DNA from: Psychrobacter nivimaris
GTDB taxonomy: Bacteria; Pseudomonadota; Gammaproteobacteria; Pseudomonadales; Moraxellaceae
Direction of reading: 5' to 3'
Assembly: GCF_009812035.1 (NCBI RefSeq)
Contig: NZ_VZIZ01000018.1
Location: 1 to 45,642 of the forward strand
Length of the DNA: 45,642 nt
Below the pieces are notes generated by a model. That model worked only from the letters and a program-made list of their open reading frames with translations. It searched no databases and was not told the origin of the DNA. Each line of letters begins with the position of its first letter. The stretch's first letter is position 1. The position numbers and the translations under genes are program-made. Of this stretch, positions 1 to 8,225 are shown piece by piece.

Positions 1-76
1 TGATCGCATTAGTAAGCATTTAATCTAAATGGCAGTTACACAGAATCTGGGATGGGCTCGAGTTAAATTTTATTCT

Positions 77-96
77 ATTACAATTTACATTGTAAT
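77..96. repeat. 8-bp inverted repeat with 4-nt loop
   Basis: ATTACAAT and ATTGTAAT face each other around TTAC. This lies in the otherwise empty first 150 bases, downstream of the pirin remnant when read on the minus strand. No convincing T-run follows on either strand, so it could be an operator or a weak terminator. I see no gene in positions 1-150. Confidence 0.35.
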
Positions 97-150
97 TATT
101 CAGTCGTACAATATATACAGGCTATATATATCAATACATGTAAGACATTG

Positions 151-420
151 TCACAACATGTACTTTAGTCGACCTACTTTGACATGGTAGAGGTTATCAG
201 CTACGAAGTTCCACCACATTAGTACTTGGTTATTCAGCGGTTCGCCGCCGATAAACATGATACGTGTGCCCTTTTTAGCAGCCAACTTAATACTTTTGTT
301 ATTAGCAATATCGCTATTATGAAAACGGAATAACTGGTCTTGCTGACAAACCTTGCCTTCGGACGCTACCTCTCCTTCTGAAACCAAGATACCGTACTCA
401 AAGTCTGACTCTAAATTTAT
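151..420 (-). pseudogene. Pirin-family remnant (C-terminal fragment)
   Basis: The minus-strand reading frame ending at 151 encodes about 75 residues that look like the C-terminal cupin half of bacterial pirins: an EYG-I-V-x-EGEV stretch, then FIGGEPLNNQ and MWWNFVAD, matching the family pattern GGEPL...WWNFV. A full pirin is about 230-290 residues. Here everything N-terminal to the EYG region is missing; the open frame runs on into the opposite strand of truC, where the residues no longer resemble pirin. The helix normally following WNFV is also lost and the frame stops after about 16 unrelated residues. The iron-binding His residues of the N-terminal cupin are therefore absent. I read it as a decaying gene relic. 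The assignment rests on remembered family motifs, not a search. Confidence 0.55.
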
Positions 421-471
421 TATGCCACTACAGGTACAATAAAAAGGATATATAATTGACGCATCTAAAAT

Positions 472-1245
472 ATGAGCAATAAAAACATGGATATCGAAGG
501 CAATACTGCTGATCAAATAGAAATTATCTATGAAGATGAGTATATAGTAGCGATTAATAAAGAAGCTGGTCTGTTGGTGCATCGCAGTTGGCTGGACAAA
601 GGCGAGACACGCTTTGCCATGCAGCTCACCCGTGATGCGGTAGGCTGTCATGTATTTCCAGTGCATAGGTTAGACAAACCTACATCAGGTGTATTGTTAT
701 TTGCCAAGAGCTCAGCCGTTGCACGTAGCCTTACCGAAGCGTTTACTGAACGCAAAGTGACTAAGCAATATTTGGCCGTGGTGCGCGGCTTTATGTCTGA
801 ACAAGGTACTGTTGATTATGCGTTGAGCTTTAAGCCTGATGCCATTGCCGATAAATTTGCCAACTTAGATAAACCTGCTCAAGAAGCGGTCACCCACTGG
901 CAGAGTTTGGCACAAATTGAGCTGCCATTTGCAGTATCAAAGAAGCATGCCACTAGCCGCTATAGTCTGGTGCGCTTAACGCCTGAAACTGGGCGCAAAC
1001 ATCAGCTACGTCGGCATATGAGACATGTATTCCATCACATCGTGGGTGATACCAGTCACGGCGATATACGTCATACACGGTTTTTTCGTACTCACTATGA
1101 TTGCACGCGTATGTTGCTGCATGCACAGACTTTGGCACTCAGCCACCCCGTCACTGGTGAGCCACTAGTACTACAAGCAGGATTAGACGAGCAATGGATG
1201 CGTATCTTAGAAGAGTTCTCTTGGACAGATAGTGTTGAGGTTTAA
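472..1245 (+). CDS. truC: tRNA pseudouridine(65) synthase TruC
   Basis: A 257-residue RluA/TruC-type pseudouridine synthase, which isomerises a uridine of tRNA (position 65 in the E. coli enzyme). The motif HRLDKPTSGVLLFA carries the catalytic Asp in the RLD context, and the C-terminal block ETGRKHQLRRHMRH...GDTSHGD is characteristic of TruC, where RluA/RluD have different spacing. There is no S4 domain, as expected for TruC. The length agrees with E. coli TruC (about 260). The ATG is the first in frame, with only a weak purine-rich stretch before it. The gene stands alone and converges on the hydrolase gene to its right. Confidence 0.9.
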   Translation: MSNKNMDIEGNTADQIEIIYEDEYIVAINKEAGLLVHRSWLDKGETRFAMQLTRDAVGCHVFPVHRLDKPTSGVLLFAKSSAVARSLTEAFTERKVTKQYLAVVRGFMSEQGTVDYALSFKPDAIADKFANLDKPAQEAVTHWQSLAQIELPFAVSKKHATSRYSLVRLTPETGRKHQLRRHMRHVFHHIVGDTSHGDIRHTRFFRTHYDCTRMLLHAQTLALSHPVTGEPLVLQAGLDEQWMRILEEFSWTDSVEV

Positions 1246-1494
1246 GTCCCTAGTGGGGACTGGAAAAGACAACCTCTTATAATACGCTCCAAAACCTCAA
1301 GTTTTTCAAAATATCTTTTTTATCAAATCATCAGTATCTTGTAGCACCACGCATATAGACCACTCAATCATAATTAGCCATTTATTAGTGATCATCTTAT
1401 CAAAAACCTTTTCCACAGCTATGTGACTACGCTCACGGATGTTAGTCTCATTTAAACTTACACATTTTTCTTGAAAGCTAAAAGATAACAAGAG

Positions 1495-1530
1495 AATAAA
1501 AAACGCAGAGCACCATTTGAAGCCCTGCGT
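1495..1530 (-). terminator. Rho-independent terminator of the hydrolase gene
   Basis: ACGCAG at 1503-1508 pairs with CTGCGT at 1525-1530, extended by GC/GC after one mismatch. Read on the minus strand the stem is followed by T6, right after the hydrolase stop codon. The plus side has only TTTGTT, so it may stop truC transcripts weakly. The rest of the 1246-1549 interval holds nothing else that I can support. Confidence 0.75.
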
Positions 1531-1549
1531 TTGTTAGATTGAACTGTAT

Positions 1550-2422
1550 TTACAGGATACTGTATCTAAATTGCAGATAGGCCGCTGTGATTGCCACTGC
1601 ATCTTCTACCTGCGGATAATGGCCTAACATAGGCATATTGGTTATATCAGCGTTGGGTATCAGCTGGCGATAACGATCAATCATATGCTGACCTGAGATA
1701 GGATCTTTGGCACCTGCGATCAATTTCACTGGTACAGTACTGTTGATAATCGCGCCTACCCATCGCTCGCGGTACTGCTGACGCTGTGGCATATAGTTAA
1801 TCAGCTTATGCATCACACCCAACCCATCATTGTGATTTAACAGCTGCCATAGCGTGTCTATCACCTCTACTGTGGGCGGCGTGTTTGGGCCAAATATCCG
1901 CTGTAGACTGCCTGCAAATTTCTGTTTATTAATCAGTTTTGATACCATAGGACCTAATGGTGATAGCAGTAGTTTCTGCACCAAGATAGGTTTGTGCGTC
2001 TCAGGGAATAGACCACCGTTTAAGAAGCATACGCTGGCAATGTGTCGCTCAGCGCTCCCTTCGACTTGTCTGGCTAGCAACTCCTGAGCTACCGTATCAC
2101 CATAGTCATGCGCTAAGATATGATAATCACTGACGTCCAGTTTTTGCAAAACAACTTGATAAATATCAGCCTGTTCACTGATTAGATAGCGCGCGTTTTT
2201 GGGTTTGTCTGATAATCCAAACCCCAGCATATCAAGCGTGATGACATAATAGTGCTCGGTTAGCGCATCCCACATGCCCTCCCAGTCCCAACTGGCACTA
2301 GGATAACCATGAATCAATAGCAATACAGGTGCACTTTTATCCCCTGCATACCGAGTAAAGATTTGATGCCCATGAATGGATTCATACTGCCCCTGCCGTT
2401 GCCACTCATCAAGAGTTATCAT
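1550..2422 (-). CDS. Alpha/beta-fold hydrolase, MEST / haloalkane dehalogenase-like
   Basis: A 290-residue alpha/beta hydrolase of unknown substrate. The oxyanion-loop motif HGYPSASWDW is followed by the nucleophile elbow AHDYGDTVAQEL. The nucleophile there is Asp (about residue 106) rather than Ser, as in haloalkane dehalogenases, epoxide hydrolases and MEST-like proteins. A later Asp (AKDPISG) and the His in LGHYPQVED complete the likely triad. The HDYGD-VAQELL signature fits the MEST-like group best. A TTG at 2440 overlaps the upstream gene, but the ATG at 2422 has GAGGAG 10 nt before it, formed by the last codons of the upstream gene. The 7-bp gap implies co-transcription and coupling with the class II aldolase-like gene. 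Confidence 0.8.
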   Translation of the reverse strand: MITLDEWQRQGQYESIHGHQIFTRYAGDKSAPVLLLIHGYPSASWDWEGMWDALTEHYYVITLDMLGFGLSDKPKNARYLISEQADIYQVVLQKLDVSDYHILAHDYGDTVAQELLARQVEGSAERHIASVCFLNGGLFPETHKPILVQKLLLSPLGPMVSKLINKQKFAGSLQRIFGPNTPPTVEVIDTLWQLLNHNDGLGVMHKLINYMPQRQQYRERWVGAIINSTVPVKLIAGAKDPISGQHMIDRYRQLIPNADITNMPMLGHYPQVEDAVAITAAYLQFRYSIL

Positions 2423-2429
2423 TAGCGAC

Positions 2430-3221
2430 TTACTCCTCAAATGATGGGTCAGTACGGCGCAGTTTTCTTAGTAACGCAGGCCATGCGATATCACCATTTG
2501 CGCCTCTGGTCACTTGCTCTGATGCCGCTTGGATACCGGCCAATATTTGTGCTGGTATCGGCGTCAATGCACCACCCCCACTCTGCGCTTTGATCTGAAT
2601 CTCGCAGGCTCTTTGCATGATATACATGTATAAGAACGCATTGGCAACCGTATCGGCACAGGTGAGCAGACCATGGTTACGCAAAATCATAAAGTGAGCA
2701 TCGCCTAAATCAGCAACCAAACGAACCTTTTCTTCAGGGTTTAATGCGACACCTTCGTAGTCGTGGTATGCCAAATTGGATAGCGGAAATAATGATTGTT
2801 GCGAGATAGGAAGTAGGCCTTTTTCTTGCGCTGAGACGGCCACGCCATCATTTGTGTGCAAATGAATGACGCAATGTGCATCGTCGCGAGCTTCGTGCAC
2901 AGCACTGTGGATGATAAATCCAGCTGGATTTACGTCGAACTCTGATGGCGATACTTTTTCGCCTGCTTTATTGACTTTAACTAAGCTAGAAGCGGTAATC
3001 TCTTCGAATAACATTCCGTATGGATTGATTAAAAACTCATCCTCAGTACCTGGTACGCGCGCAGAGATATGAGTGAATACCAAATCGTCCCAACCATAAG
3101 AAGCAATCATTCGATAACAGGCGGCAAGATTTACGCGCATCTGCCACTCTTGTTCGCTCATATTATGGTGTACACTCGAGGTTGAATCGGTTGATGTCGC
3201 GGTTTGCATAGTTGTTTGCAT
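2430..3221 (-). CDS. Class II aldolase/adducin family protein
   Basis: A 263-residue member of the class II aldolase/adducin family, zinc enzymes that include fuculose- and ribulose-phosphate aldolases. Zinc-ligand His residues are visible in HLHTNDG (about 120 and 122) and RNHGLL (about 183), and the acidic FEEITASSL segment sits where the catalytic Glu normally lies. The first ~20 residues are Thr/Ser-rich and probably disordered. This group lacks an assigned substrate, so I give no reaction. AAAGGAAT precedes the ATG. It is the first gene of a two-gene operon with the hydrolase and diverges from a Crp/Fnr regulator whose start is only 85 bp away, a natural candidate for its control. Confidence 0.85.
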   Translation of the reverse strand: MQTTMQTATSTDSTSSVHHNMSEQEWQMRVNLAACYRMIASYGWDDLVFTHISARVPGTEDEFLINPYGMLFEEITASSLVKVNKAGEKVSPSEFDVNPAGFIIHSAVHEARDDAHCVIHLHTNDGVAVSAQEKGLLPISQQSLFPLSNLAYHDYEGVALNPEEKVRLVADLGDAHFMILRNHGLLTCADTVANAFLYMYIMQRACEIQIKAQSGGGALTPIPAQILAGIQAASEQVTRGANGDIAWPALLRKLRRTDPSFEE

Positions 3222-3306
3222 GGTGTATTCCTTTACTGTGTTAGATATCCTGAATGATTACTTTACACCATTTCATAAAACCAAATCTGTCAAAAACATT
3301 ACACTT

Positions 3307-3996
3307 ATGAATATCAATCATTATTTGAATAACGACCCATGGTTTAGTCAATTGCCAGTCATTGTGCAGCCGCTACTGGCAGGCGATGCGGTGCTAAAGG
3401 TATACCAAAAAGGCCAAATGATTCATGCCATCGGTGACAACGATGATGCGGCGCTACACTTTGTCGTGTCGGGTACGATTAGAGTCTGTAACGTGAGCGC
3501 TAGTGGCCATGCCATGACGTTGGCGCATCTATCTAGTGGTGAGTGGTTTGGTGAGATATCTATCATAGATGACAATCCTCGCACCCATGATGCGTGGACG
3601 ATTAACAAAGTAACGCTCATCTCAATCCCAAGAAACCTAGTCATTCAGACAGCGCAGTTGCATCCTATTTTATACAAGCATCTGGCGCTTATAACTTGCC
3701 AGCGGATTCGCCGAGCATTTGATTGGATTGACGATGCTACCTCACTCAATACCTCAGCGCGATTGGCTAGCATGCTGATTGGACTGATCGACACTTATGG
3801 ACAGCAAATAGGAGACGATATCAAAATAGATCTGCGCTTATCGCAAGAAGAGCTTGGCTTTATGCTTGGTACTACCAGACAAACCATCAATAAAATCATC
3901 CAATCGTGGCAAAAGCAGCACCTTATCGATATGCACTATGGTTTTATCACCATAAAGGACAAACCCCAATTGATGGCAATGATGAATCCTACCTGA
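3307..3996 (+). CDS. Crp/Fnr family transcriptional regulator
   Basis: A 229-residue regulator with an N-terminal cyclic-nucleotide-binding beta-roll (HFVVSGTIRVCN, LSSGEWFGEISIIDD) and a C-terminal winged helix-turn-helix (LSQEELGFMLGTTRQTINKIIQSWQ). There is no Fnr-type N-terminal Cys cluster, so it is unlikely to be an Fe-S oxygen sensor. The region that binds cAMP phosphate in Crp (FGE...R) is recognisable as FGEIS...NPRTH, but ligand binding cannot be judged. The frame opens further upstream at 3220, but that ATG overlaps the start of the divergent aldolase gene. The ATG at 3307 fits the family's usual N-terminus. It probably regulates the divergent aldolase/hydrolase pair or itself through the 85-bp gap. 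Confidence 0.85.
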   Translation: MNINHYLNNDPWFSQLPVIVQPLLAGDAVLKVYQKGQMIHAIGDNDDAALHFVVSGTIRVCNVSASGHAMTLAHLSSGEWFGEISIIDDNPRTHDAWTINKVTLISIPRNLVIQTAQLHPILYKHLALITCQRIRRAFDWIDDATSLNTSARLASMLIGLIDTYGQQIGDDIKIDLRLSQEELGFMLGTTRQTINKIIQSWQKQHLIDMHYGFITIKDKPQLMAMMNPT

Positions 3997-4063
3997 CTTA
4001 AATGTATAAAATCATCTCAGAAAACACCTCACCATCTAACTTATTCTAGTTAGCATCAATCGC

Positions 4064-4097
4064 CTTAACATCTTCTTAACAGACCACTTGCTATGGT
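4064..4097 (+). promoter_or_regulatory. PmrA-type operator and promoter of eptA
   Basis: A perfect direct repeat CTTAAC (4064-4069), 5-nt spacer, CTTAAC (4075-4080) matches the known PmrA-box architecture (two YTTAAK-like half-sites with 5 bp between). Eleven nucleotides later TATGGT (4092-4097) fits a -10 hexamer. The same arrangement with the same 11-nt gap occurs before dgkA. The ATG at 4093 lies inside this -10, which argues for the later eptA start. Confidence 0.75.
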
Positions 4098-4137
4098 AAG
4101 GAATGACGTTTCCTACCATCTGTTGAGAAGTATCTGT

Positions 4138-5835
4138 ATGTCCATACCTCAAGCCATCAAGACCAATGTGCTCAAAATCAAAGCAAAAACCAGCTACCTT
4201 AGCAGGCTCTATGATCGTGAGATAAATCTCAGTTATCTTATTATTATCGTGGCTTTATATTTGGTAGCGACTGCAAATATTGCGTTCTTTGAGCAGGTGC
4301 TGGCGGTCTATCCATTTAGCACAAACATGGGTTTTATACTCTCCATCACAGGTTTGTTATTTGGACTGATGTGGCTGGTATTACAGCTGCTTTGCTATCG
4401 CCCTATTGCCAAACCAGTGTTGATTGCGCTACTGATTACTGCCGCTATCTGCGGTTATTTTACCGATGCTTATGGGACGATATTTGACACCAACATGCTG
4501 ATTAACAGTCTGGAGACCGATCAAGCAGAGGCGATGGGATTGTTTGCCCCCAGCATGGTCATTCGACTGCTGATATTAGGCGTGTTGCCAGCATTTATCA
4601 TTAGCAAAATTCGTCTAAAACGCTTTACTTGGCAACGCAGTATTCTACAAAAAACAGCCACGTTGATATTGTCTATCGCATTGATCGCAGCGTGTCTTTT
4701 ACCCTTTGGTGACCAGTACGCCAGCTTCTTTCGTCAGCATAAACAAGTCCGTTATTATGCTAACCCGATCACGCCTATTTACTCTACGATCAAACTTGGC
4801 GAAAACTATATCGATGAGCTACGCCGTCCTGATACTTTCACGCTACATGCGACAGATGCAAAGCGTGTGTCACCTGCTAATAGTGTGAGTGGCAATGCTA
4901 AACCAAAACTGATGGTGTTTGTGGTTGGGGAAACGGCTCGCGCTGATCACTTCGGTTTAAATGGCTATACACGCAACACCACACCGCTGCTCTCAAAACA
5001 ATCAGACCTCTATAGTTTTCAGAATGCTGTCTCTTGCGGCACCTCTACGGCCTACTCCGTACCCTGCATGTTCAGCTATGCAAATCGAGCAGACTACGAT
5101 ATCGATACAGCCAAGTATAATGAAAACGTACTAGATACACTAAGTAAGCAAGGGGTTAATGTTATTTGGCGCGACAATAACTCCAGCTCTAAAGGCGTGG
5201 CTGATCGTGTTACTTTTGAGGACTACAAAACGGCTGATACCAATCCGAACTGTGATGTCGAATGCCGAGATATCGGTATGCTTGATGGGTTTGATGCACT
5301 GGTAAAGTCAGGCAGCTCACCGAAAGAGATACCGGAAGATACACTTATTTTGTTACACCAAATGGGTAATCATGGACCCGCCTACTATCAGCGCTACCCT
5401 AAAGAATTTGAAAAATATAACCCTGTCTGCATGACCAATGAGCTGTCTAAATGTGATGCTCAGTCTGTGATAAATGGCTACGATAATGCGATTCGTTATA
5501 CCGATTATTTTTTGAACAATGTGATTGATACGTTAAAACCTTATGAGCAAGATTATGATGTGGTAATGGTATATATTAGTGATCATGGGGAGAGTTTGGG
5601 TGAAAATAATATCTACCTGCACGGCTTGCCCTATAAGTTTGCGCCAGATACCCAAAAACACGTGCCTACGATAGTTTGGTCGCCTAATAGTAATAATGTT
5701 GATACTGAGAGTCTTTCTAGTATTGTCAATCAGCCTGTGTCACACGATTTTATTACGCCAACATTGCTTAGCTTTTTTGGTATTACGACCGATGAAGTCA
5801 AAGGTGCAGCAACTTTTTTTAAAGTAAATAACTAA
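4138..5835 (+). CDS. eptA: Lipid A phosphoethanolamine transferase EptA (intrinsic MCR-like)
   Basis: An inner-membrane enzyme that moves phosphoethanolamine from phosphatidylethanolamine to lipid A, lowering surface negative charge and polymyxin binding. About 565 residues: five N-terminal membrane helices (to about residue 190), then a periplasmic alkaline-phosphatase-like sulfatase domain. VVGETARADH carries a zinc-ligand Glu (about 265) and SCGTSTAYSVPCMFS the nucleophile Thr (about 304), 39 residues apart as in MCR-1 (E246, T285). Zinc ligands also appear in YISDHGES. Several Cys pairs typical of EptA/MCR disulfides are present. The frame opens at 4093, but that codon falls in the promoter -10; the ATG at 4138 has GAGAAG 7 nt upstream. 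It leads a unit with the two-component genes and carries a PmrA-type operator. Confidence 0.93.
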   Translation: MSIPQAIKTNVLKIKAKTSYLSRLYDREINLSYLIIIVALYLVATANIAFFEQVLAVYPFSTNMGFILSITGLLFGLMWLVLQLLCYRPIAKPVLIALLITAAICGYFTDAYGTIFDTNMLINSLETDQAEAMGLFAPSMVIRLLILGVLPAFIISKIRLKRFTWQRSILQKTATLILSIALIAACLLPFGDQYASFFRQHKQVRYYANPITPIYSTIKLGENYIDELRRPDTFTLHATDAKRVSPANSVSGNAKPKLMVFVVGETARADHFGLNGYTRNTTPLLSKQSDLYSFQNAVSCGTSTAYSVPCMFSYANRADYDIDTAKYNENVLDTLSKQGVNVIWRDNNSSSKGVADRVTFEDYKTADTNPNCDVECRDIGMLDGFDALVKSGSSPKEIPEDTLILLHQMGNHGPAYYQRYPKEFEKYNPVCMTNELSKCDAQSVINGYDNAIRYTDYFLNNVIDTLKPYEQDYDVVMVYISDHGESLGENNIYLHGLPYKFAPDTQKHVPTIVWSPNSNNVDTESLSSIVNQPVSHDFITPTLLSFFGITTDEVKGAATFFKVNN

Positions 5836-5884
5836 ATCCGTTTCTATATTGTTTTAGGTAACCACTATTTTTTAGGTCAGCATC

Positions 5885-6580
5885 ATGTACAAGATACTCG
5901 TTATTGAAGACAACCCCGATATCGTGGCCAATATTTATGCTTTTTTTGAGCCAAAAGGCTTTGAGTTGGACAACGCACATAACGGCTATAGCGGATTAAC
6001 ACTCGCCTCAAACAATCGTTATGATGTGATATTGCTAGATGTGATGCTGCCAGGTATGGATGGCACGCAGCTGTGCAAAAAACTCAGAGAAGAGTTACAT
6101 GACAAGACTCCCGTATTAATGCTCACAGCTCGCGATACAATCTTGGATAAAGTCGCTGGTTTTGATAGCGGTGCTGATGATTATTTGGTCAAGCCGTTTT
6201 CGTTGGTTGAGTTGGAATGTCGTATCAAAGCGCTCATACGTCGCACCGAGGACGATCATTTTGCCCACAGTATTGCTGTCGGAGCATTGTCCTTAAACAA
6301 TAGTGAGCATACCATTATGCGCGACGGACAATCACTAAAGCTCACCCCTACTGGCTTTAAAATATTGCACATCCTAATGAGCGCAGCGCCTAGAGTCGTC
6401 AGTAAAACTGAGATTGAAGAAAAAGTATGGGGGCTAGATATACCGAGTAGTGATGCACTGCGCACCCATATGCATAGCGTGCGCGCACAGGTTGATAAGC
6501 CATTTAACACACCCATGATAGTCACAGTACCTGGCGTAGGTTACCAAGTTGTTGACCCTAACAAATCAGCAAGCGCGTAG
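5885..6580 (+). CDS. pmrA: OmpR-family response regulator, PmrA-like
   Basis: A 231-residue response regulator. The receiver domain has the acidic pair E8/D9, phosphoacceptor D52 in VILLDVMLPGMDG, a T in LMLTARD, and the Lys in LVKPF. The C-terminal winged helix (about 130-225) ends with VPGVGYQV, as in OmpR/PhoB proteins that bind direct repeats. It starts 49 bp after the eptA stop and precedes a histidine kinase. That position, plus two 11-bp-phased CTTAAC repeats at eptA and dgkA, supports calling it PmrA. QseB-like regulators are closely similar, so the symbol is given on context. Confidence 0.8.
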   Translation: MYKILVIEDNPDIVANIYAFFEPKGFELDNAHNGYSGLTLASNNRYDVILLDVMLPGMDGTQLCKKLREELHDKTPVLMLTARDTILDKVAGFDSGADDYLVKPFSLVELECRIKALIRRTEDDHFAHSIAVGALSLNNSEHTIMRDGQSLKLTPTGFKILHILMSAAPRVVSKTEIEEKVWGLDIPSSDALRTHMHSVRAQVDKPFNTPMIVTVPGVGYQVVDPNKSASA

Positions 6581-6707
6581 TTGTGATTGCAGCATGAATT
6601 AAATAAACCTTATCCAATTTACTAATCGACTGACCGTATCGTATTTATCGCTCTATTATATATAGCCCTGTTATATATCGCCTTCTTCTATTAGGTTGTC
6701 TTACGCC

Positions 6708-8048
6708 ATGCTCAATATAGACTCGATAGCCAATAAGTTCAGACTGTCTTACTTCATATTCGCGTTATTACTGTGCGCAGCTTTTGTCAGTATTTTCTTG
6801 TACGCAGAGAGCCGAATAGAGCAAGATTTGGTCAAGGCTCGCCTATTGCAGCAGCTAGAGCTTAGTCAAGAAAAGTATGGTGACCAGCCTATCTATGTCG
6901 CTGAACCAGGTATCAAGATTTATCGCTATGATAAAGCACCTGCAAGTTTGCAAGCGATAGCCAATGACACGGTGCAAGAGACTTCTGTCACTGTTAATAA
7001 ATCCTCTGGAGCAGGTCATGCCGACCTGCATCTTTTCGCCTATACTCAAGATGGTCAAGCTTATATTTTGACTTACCTAGAAAACACCGAAATGGTAATG
7101 GGAAATTACCCAGTCTTGGCGATATTTGAGCACCTAGAAGACATATTTGCAGATACGCTAAAAGTAGCCGTGATTCTAAGCTTACTTATCGCCGCTATCT
7201 TCTCTCAGTTGTCTTCCAAACAAATCATCAAGCCTTTATTAGATTTGAAACGAGCCGTCGAGACTGACCATCATAACTTAAGCGATTTGACACACTTGCC
7301 ATCTGAGGTTGGTGTCTTGGCAATGGCTATCGATGAGAAAAACCACAAGTTAGAGCAATATCTCAAACGCGAGCAATTGTTTACTGGTGATGTCAGCCAC
7401 GAGTTACGCACACCGTTAACTATTATCATGGGGGCTTCCGAGGTATTGGCCTCGCAATTAGACGCTGACAGCCACTTAAATGAATTTACCAATCGCATTA
7501 GCACTACTGCCAAAGAAACTTCTGAGATTATCACCGCCCTGCTTCTACTATCGCGCGCGCCTGAAAAGTTAGACGCACCGCAAACCTCTATTAACAATAT
7601 CGCTTTAGCAGAAATGCAGCGCCTAAAGTACTTGCTGCGGTATAAGTCTGTCACTTGTCAGATCATTGCTGAGCAGGAATATATTGCTTACGTACGGCCC
7701 GAACTACTAAAAATGGCACTAGGCAACCTCATAAAAAATGCGTTTCAATATACCGATGATGGCGAAGTAGCCATTACTATCGATGACGAAAAAATCACGG
7801 TGACTGATACTGGCTTAGGTATTCCTGAGGCAATGATGCCTTTACTCTATGAACGGTTTGAGCGACTAGAGTCTCAGTATAAAGACGAGCAAACAATCCT
7901 GTCGTCAGAGCATGAGACAAAACATAAGGTTGAAGGCTCAGGTCTAGGACTCAGTATCGTCCAGCGTATCATGTCGCATATGGGCTGGCAGCTCACTCAC
8001 CAAGCCAATCGCTCAGGTGGTAGCACCTTTAGTATTTATTATAAATAA
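6708..8048 (+). CDS. pmrB: Sensor histidine kinase, PmrB-like
   Basis: A membrane sensor kinase of about 446 residues. One helix near residues 14-32 and a second near 150-168 enclose a periplasmic segment of roughly 115 residues. A HAMP-like linker follows, then the dimerisation domain with the phospho-acceptor His (about 231) in TGDVSHELRTPLTI. The ATPase domain has an N-box (LGNLIKNAFQYT), a G1 box (DTGLGIP) and a G2 box (GSGLGLSIVQ). A TTG at 6696 is also in frame; I prefer the ATG at 6708. The periplasmic part is larger than the short loop of enteric PmrB and I see no clear ExxE iron motif, so the stimulus may differ. It partners the response regulator immediately upstream. Confidence 0.8.
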   Translation: MLNIDSIANKFRLSYFIFALLLCAAFVSIFLYAESRIEQDLVKARLLQQLELSQEKYGDQPIYVAEPGIKIYRYDKAPASLQAIANDTVQETSVTVNKSSGAGHADLHLFAYTQDGQAYILTYLENTEMVMGNYPVLAIFEHLEDIFADTLKVAVILSLLIAAIFSQLSSKQIIKPLLDLKRAVETDHHNLSDLTHLPSEVGVLAMAIDEKNHKLEQYLKREQLFTGDVSHELRTPLTIIMGASEVLASQLDADSHLNEFTNRISTTAKETSEIITALLLLSRAPEKLDAPQTSINNIALAEMQRLKYLLRYKSVTCQIIAEQEYIAYVRPELLKMALGNLIKNAFQYTDDGEVAITIDDEKITVTDTGLGIPEAMMPLLYERFERLESQYKDEQTILSSEHETKHKVEGSGLGLSIVQRIMSHMGWQLTHQANRSGGSTFSIYYK

Positions 8049-8152
8049 CCTTATGATAATCCAAAGACATATTCATTTCCTAATCATAATTACTGATTGG
8101 GAAATAAAAATTTAAACAACCATTACGCTTTATTCTCAACCATCTATATCCT

Positions 8153-8186
8153 CTTAACGTTTTCTTAACCTCTCCCGTCTTATACT
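8153..8186 (+). promoter_or_regulatory. PmrA-type operator and promoter of dgkA
   Basis: CTTAAC (8153-8158), spacer GTTTT, CTTAAC (8164-8169), then an 11-nt gap and TATACT (8181-8186) as -10. Repeat sequence, 5-nt spacer and distance to the -10 are the same as before eptA, about 4 kb upstream. This strongly suggests that dgkA and the following PAP2 gene are controlled by the same regulator as eptA. Confidence 0.78.
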
Positions 8187-8225
8187 CAGGCTATCTTAAT
8201 TTTAATAGACCATTAAGAATGCCCT

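Noticed and set aside
1306..1491. A 61-codon minus-strand frame between truC and the hydrolase gene
   Set aside because: No ribosome site, no recognisable motif, and it lies just beyond the terminator of the hydrolase gene.
4093..4137. Upstream ATG as the start of eptA
   Set aside because: The codon overlaps the -10 element of the PmrA-type promoter, and the added 15 residues are not typical of EptA; 4138 has a better ribosome site.
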